Source of the DNA: Salticus scenicus
Taxonomy: Eukaryota; Arthropoda; Arachnida; Araneae; Salticidae
Assembly (NCBI GenBank): GCA_963930645.1
Contig: OZ005652.1
Span: 321,666,238 to 321,730,237 of the forward strand
DNA: 64,000 nucleotides
Direction: 5' to 3'
Under the pieces are notes generated by a model. It did no database searches and was not told the DNA's origin. It saw only the letters and a list, made by a program, of their open reading frames with translations. Within the stretch, counting starts at the first letter, position 1; each line of letters opens with the position of its first letter. The position numbers and the translations under genes were made by a program. This document shows positions 59,351 through 64,000 of the stretch, piece after piece.

Positions 59351-62300
59351 GTGTTATAATTTGAAGAAAAATTATCAATCTTCTTCTTTTTTTTTTTGTT
59401 TTTTTTTTTTGTTTTTGAGGAGAAAATGCCTTTTCTAAGATATCGTCTATGTACAGTACATTTTTATTTTATTTTATTTTATTTTATTTATTTATTTATT
59501 TATTTATTTTTATTTTTATTTATTTTTATTTTTATTTATTTTTATTTTTTTTGGAGGGAGGGAGGGGGGGGTGTTGTACTTTTCTCAGAAGAAAATTGTC
59601 TGCATTCGCGTAGAAAAATGAAAAATAACAATTTTAATAAATAATATTTTTACATGAATTTACATAGAAGAAATATAGAAGAAAGCTTTGTGATAGACAC
59701 AACGTACTAGTTTTAATTTGCGGCGATAAGTTTTTAATTTGCGGCGATAAGTTTAAATTAATTTATTTTATAGAGTTTGACATTTGGTAATTATAAGCTT
59801 GTGGCAAATGTAATACTTAAAGAGAAAATTAGTTAAAAATTTTATATCAAAACATATAGCAGGCCCAGTATATTTTACAGTTATCATACTGTTCATTCTG
59901 TATTTGTACAAATTAATTTATACATGTTTTATTATTTATTTTATTTGTCGTTGTAATAATATGCTATGAATGTAACTTAATTTTATGGATTTCGTCCTTT
60001 AAACATACATAAAAAATGTGAATTTCTGTAAAAAGTTTAAGAAATAAATAACGGCTTTATATATATATATATATATTAGCTAAATTTAGAAATGTGATAT
60101 TAAACTGTTTAATATATATATATATATTTTCATATATATATATATATATTTACTTGTTTCACTTTATTTGGAAGAATTTAATCTTTTGAATTTAAAATAA
60201 GTATTTTCTGTAAAAAAAAAAAAAATAAATAAATAAAAATAAAAATAAAAATAAATAAATTTAAAAATAGTTTAATTAATGTCATAATACCCTAAAACTA
60301 AAGTTTAATAGAAAATAAAAAATTATTTATCCAATCTGAATTTTTATGCTATTATCGTTAATATAAAGGTAAATAGTGATAATTTTTGGACATGAATAAC
60401 GAATTTTTTCTTCTTTTTTTAACAAATTTTTAAAATGTAACATAAAATGTATTTAAAAAAAAAATTGTGCATTTTTGATTTTATTCAGAAAAATTTAATC
60501 AAAATTTAAATTTTAAATAAACATTTGCTATAAAATTATAAAAGTTTAATTTAATTAATGTCATAACACTCTACAAACATAAAGTTAAATAAATAAAATA
60601 AATAAAAAAAAAGTTACAGTATTTATCCAATCTGAATTTTCATACTAAGCTTTAATCTAAAGGTAAAGAGTGATTAATTTTTGGTCAAGAATAACGCGAT
60701 TTTTTTTATTTAATTTTATTTTTGACTAAATTTTAAGTGAACATTTGCGGTAAAATTGAAACATAGATTAAATTAATGTCATAACATCCTATAACTTTAA
60801 AGTTTAAAAAAAAAATTAATGATAGCATGCAAAAAATTCTAGTATTTACCCAATCTCAATTTCCCTACTGTTACCATTAATCAAAAGGAAAATAATGATT
60901 AACTGTCGACAGTATATAAACGTAATTTTCTTTTTAAAAAATATACAAATGCATTTTTAACGACATTATAATTGCTATCATTGTTTCTAAGTAATTTAAA
61001 ATGCTATAAAATTACTGACTATATAAGATTCAAGCGATAACACGCGTTCTCGTTTTCTTCTTCTACGCATAAAATTTAAACAAATGAACGTTTGAACATA
61101 AAATTTGGATAAAATGTTCATTGTCAAATTATTGATCAGATCTTATAAAACTTTAACACGAGTAATAGTTGTTTTTAAACTTTTTCAAAACGAAAATATG
61201 CGGTATAGGAAAAATTTATACAGTTTTATAAAATAAAACTGAATGAGACATAGTGTCAAGATTGGACAATACCTAATCTCGCCGACAGCCAAGTCCCATG
61301 TTATTGTATAGGAAAATTTATTTCCATAATTACTCCTCACTTAAGGTTTTATTATTATTTTTTTTTTCTCGTTTTCACATTTAGAAAGTTCACAATCATT
61401 AAATTAGTATTATTTTTATTTATTTTTATTTCTTTATTTTATTTCTTTATTTCTTTATTTGAGTTTTAAAAAAATAATTAACTATATTTTCGTATTTTTT
61501 AGCTGGGAAATAATCTATTAAAAATGTGAAAAAGCAAATTTTTGAAAATGAGTACTAATATAAAGATCATGAGCTCCTGAATGTGTAAAAGTAATTTAAA
61601 AAAAAGTACTAGGGAATGAGTAACTGTGGAAACAAATTTTCCCATGGAATAACATGTGCCTTAACTGTCGGTGAGATCAGGCATTGTTCGCATTATGCAT
61701 TAGAGATAAATGAACATACACATACCTTCAGCATATGTTAAATTAAAATGGAATTTCTCTTTCTATATTTACTTTTTTCCTCTTCTTCTTTTTTTCTTGT
61801 AAGAATAACTTTTTTTTTTTTTTTTTACATACAAACATGCAATTCGGATGCGATGTTAGTTGTAAAATTATTTATTGAAACTTTATTATTTTTGTGAAAT
61901 TCACAGTCTAATACAGAGTAATAATTTACATTTTTTGAAAAGCTCTTTGCGGAAGAAAATGAAAAATAAATGCAGGAAGAAAAATCCGTCTTTAATTTGA
62001 TATTTGGAGGTATGTGTATTTTCACCTATCTGTAACGCATCCTTAACACTCGTTCTCATTTATTTTCATTTATTTATTTATTTATTTATTTCCTAAAATT
62101 GTCTAAACTTTTCATTGTTCCAAAAACTTACTTTTGAATATATATATATAAGTAATATAGGTTTTTAAATTAATACTTAAGTTAAAATTATACAAAATTC
62201 GCTTAATTAATTGGTGATGAAAATGCTAGAGAAGTTTTATGTCTATATGTTGAATTTATTTAAAAATTATGTTCAAAGGTTGAAAGCAAGAAATGGAGAA

Positions 62301-62897
62301 ATTGTTTTGATTTGTATGTCAGTGTACGTTCATTTATGAAAAAATAAATTCGAAATTCGTAGAAAATTAATATGACGTTTATTATAATTTATAAAATAAA
62401 TAATAACATTTTTATTATTCTTTTAGAAAAATGAATTACTTTTAAAGTACCCGAATACCTTTAAAAGCATTTATTTCGTTTAGAAATAATATATGAATCT
62501 TTACCTTTCACCCTTCACCTAAAACATAAAAAAAGTTAGTATAAAAATTAAGTATTAATAATATTCCCACCTAAGTCTATATAAAGGATTAGATTACACC
62601 CAAATCATCAATAGTATTTATTTAAAATCCTACTGCGTATCATGTATGTCCTTATTAGATAAGTTACAAAATGTCATAAAAATGCTATTGCACTGTAAAC
62701 GTAAACATCTTAAATTCAGTTTAAAAAGTGTCTTACACGGATATTCATATTTTAATCGAAAAAATGGCTTACTTTTTTGCATCTAAAATCAAGACATCGC
62801 AAATGTGGCAACACCGCCATCATTTTAGACTAGAAAATACTGCCATGTTTAGCTTAAAAATACCGCCATATTAGGCTCAAAAACACCGTCAATTTTA

Positions 62898-62898
<1 letters not shown>

Positions 62899-62931
<33 letters not shown>
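62899..62931. repeat. T(33) homopolymer
   Basis: Poly-T run near the end of copy B, absent at the equivalent point of copy A. Confidence 0.9.
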
Positions 62932-62936
<5 letters not shown>

Positions 62937-63043
62937 GTAAATAAATAAAGGTAGCGTGTGATTCTGTTTTCCTGTTAAAAATAGATTTTATGATTTTCTA
63001 GAGCATAAATAAAATATCAATATTTTTTAGAAGAAAATATCCA

Positions 63044-63126
63044 TTACCCGGCTGTGGATTTAAACCCATGCCGGACATGGAATCGGAAAGCTGGTGTCAG
63101 AAACAAGTCTTATCAATCATGCCACC
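63044..63126 (-). mobile_element. Degenerate tRNA-like or SINE head
   Basis: On the minus strand it has gaggtggcatgattgataag, resembling an A box, and gggtttaaatccac, resembling a B box, about 45 bases apart. It is GC-richer than its surroundings. Several positions deviate from a real tRNA. Confidence 0.35.
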
Positions 63127-63794
63127 TCAGAATACAACAAAATTGGATAATATACATTGCAGGTTTATGTTTTAAGGGAACTCGGTAACTTTGACTTGGC
63201 ACAACTGAAGGTTTCATATAAAAGCTTATATTTCCGTTTAATATTTATAAATTGAATTAGATTAGGTTTTTCAATAAAATATATACTAGGCAACAATTCT
63301 TATGGTTTTTGATGTAATTTTTATAGATTTAAAATATTTAATTTGCGTTTTCTCAGTTTGTATTTTTTCATTAATTTGTGATTTTCAAAATGCTAAAACT
63401 TCTACAGATAATAAATGAAAATTGTAATAGTTTTTTTTTTTTTTCTTTTTTCTTTTTTGTATTCTAAAAAAAGCCTAAATAAATAAATTGACGGGGATTT
63501 TTAAATTTACTTTTTAGTTTTAAGTAAAAAATAAATAAATAAATAAATAAATAAACAGTACATGCCTGTGTAAAAAATGTGCAATGAAACATGATTTTTG
63601 TTGCATTTTTATGTTTAATATTTTTCTTTAATGATATTGCAAAATCCATCCCCAAATTCTTTAAAATAGGTTCTATTAAACATCCAAATAAATTATTAAG
63701 TTTTTCTTAAATATCTATAGAAGTTTTAACATTTTGAAGATCTCAAATTCATGAAAAAATGCACACGCAGAAAACGCAATTTAAAGGTTCTAAA

Positions 63795-63801
<7 letters not shown>
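63127..63801. other. Gene-free AT-rich stretch
   Basis: Nothing recognised; poly-T near 63430 and an AAAT repeat near 63527-63555. Confidence 0.5.

Positions 63802-63835
<34 letters not shown>
63802..63835. repeat. (TA)n microsatellite
   Basis: Alternating TA run that also supplies the TA flank of the following element. Confidence 0.9.
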
Positions 63836-63838
<3 letters not shown>

Positions 63839-64000
63839 TCGACACCGGTTATAACGTACTGTCAGGGGACCAGAAAATATGGTACGTTATAACCGAAGTA
63901 CGTTATAAGCAATATTTCCAATATAATTTAGTGCCAAACGAAAGAAAAAGGTGCATAATAGCACTCACAATAATAGAGATTTTAAATAGAAGGTTTATGA
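63836..64000 (+). mobile_element. Left end of a Tigger/pogo-like transposon, cut by the window edge
   Basis: It starts after TA with CAGTCGACACCGGTTATAAC, typical of Tigger-type ends. Within the first 70 bases the word tacgttataaccg/cggttataacgta appears in both orientations. The rest of the element lies beyond the window. Confidence 0.65.

Larger units (their letters stand above)
57310..62967 (+). repeat. Segmental duplication, copy B
   Basis: Direct-orientation counterpart of 49940-54905, about 7.4 kb downstream. It has two extra blocks relative to A (58456-59350 and about 62560-62880) and lacks A's 53216-53660. It ends with the shared aataaaggtagcgtg block near 62947. Confidence 0.9.

Noticed and set aside
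1..64000. CRISPR arrays, bacterial operons, rRNA genes
   Set aside because: No regularly spaced short repeats with unique spacers, no ribosome-binding-site-linked gene runs, and no rRNA-like conserved blocks were seen.

Overview
This window looks like nuclear DNA of an arthropod, most likely a spider or another arachnid. It is strongly AT-rich, full of simple repeats and A/T homopolymers, and almost gene-free. The one convincing host gene is a Rebers-Riddiford cuticular protein whose chitin-binding domain and flanks resemble the spider cuticle-protein type. The species-level guess is inference. Nothing bacterial is visible: no operons, CRISPR or rRNA.

Layout. 1-3.0 kb: tandem and diverged copies of an interspersed repeat (here called Rep-A). 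3.5-6.2 kb: two head-to-tail copies of a second family (Rep-B) whose ends carry a short inverted motif; one copy holds a large hairpin. 10.2-14.6 kb: the cuticular-protein gene on the + strand, with Rep-B and a small inverted-repeat element in its last intron. 15-32.8 kb: mostly transposon debris, namely a Tigger/pogo-like deletion derivative, a complete but decayed Tc1-like element with terminal repeats, a long perfect palindrome, an inverted pair of tRNA-like sequences, and further Rep-A/Rep-B copies with nested 213-bp MITEs. 34.5-39.1 kb: two head-to-head copies of a Penelope-like retroelement. The long copy has a Cys-rich GIY-YIG endonuclease upstream of the reverse transcriptase, as described for the Naiad clade. 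39.6-49 kb: a second Tc1 fossil, a ~500-bp tandem array, a hAT-like element bounded by a near-perfect 8-bp duplication, another 213-bp MITE, a tRNA-derived SINE and a possible orphan TATA promoter with a four-codon first exon. 49.9-63 kb: a ~5-kb segment present twice in direct orientation, separated by a 380-bp-period tandem array. The window ends inside a new Tigger-like terminal repeat.

How it fits together. The cuticle gene is assembled from two or three exons in phase 0: signal peptide, a short mature start, then a large exon with the chitin-binding domain, a His-rich stretch and an Asn/Gly/Phe/Ser-rich tail. The best candidate for something unusual is the Naiad-type element. It has permuted domains and an inverted, truncated partner whose reverse-transcriptase frame is intact, which lets one of the frameshifts in the long copy be diagnosed directly. 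Its N-terminal reading frame also contains a PCNA-binding-like motif.
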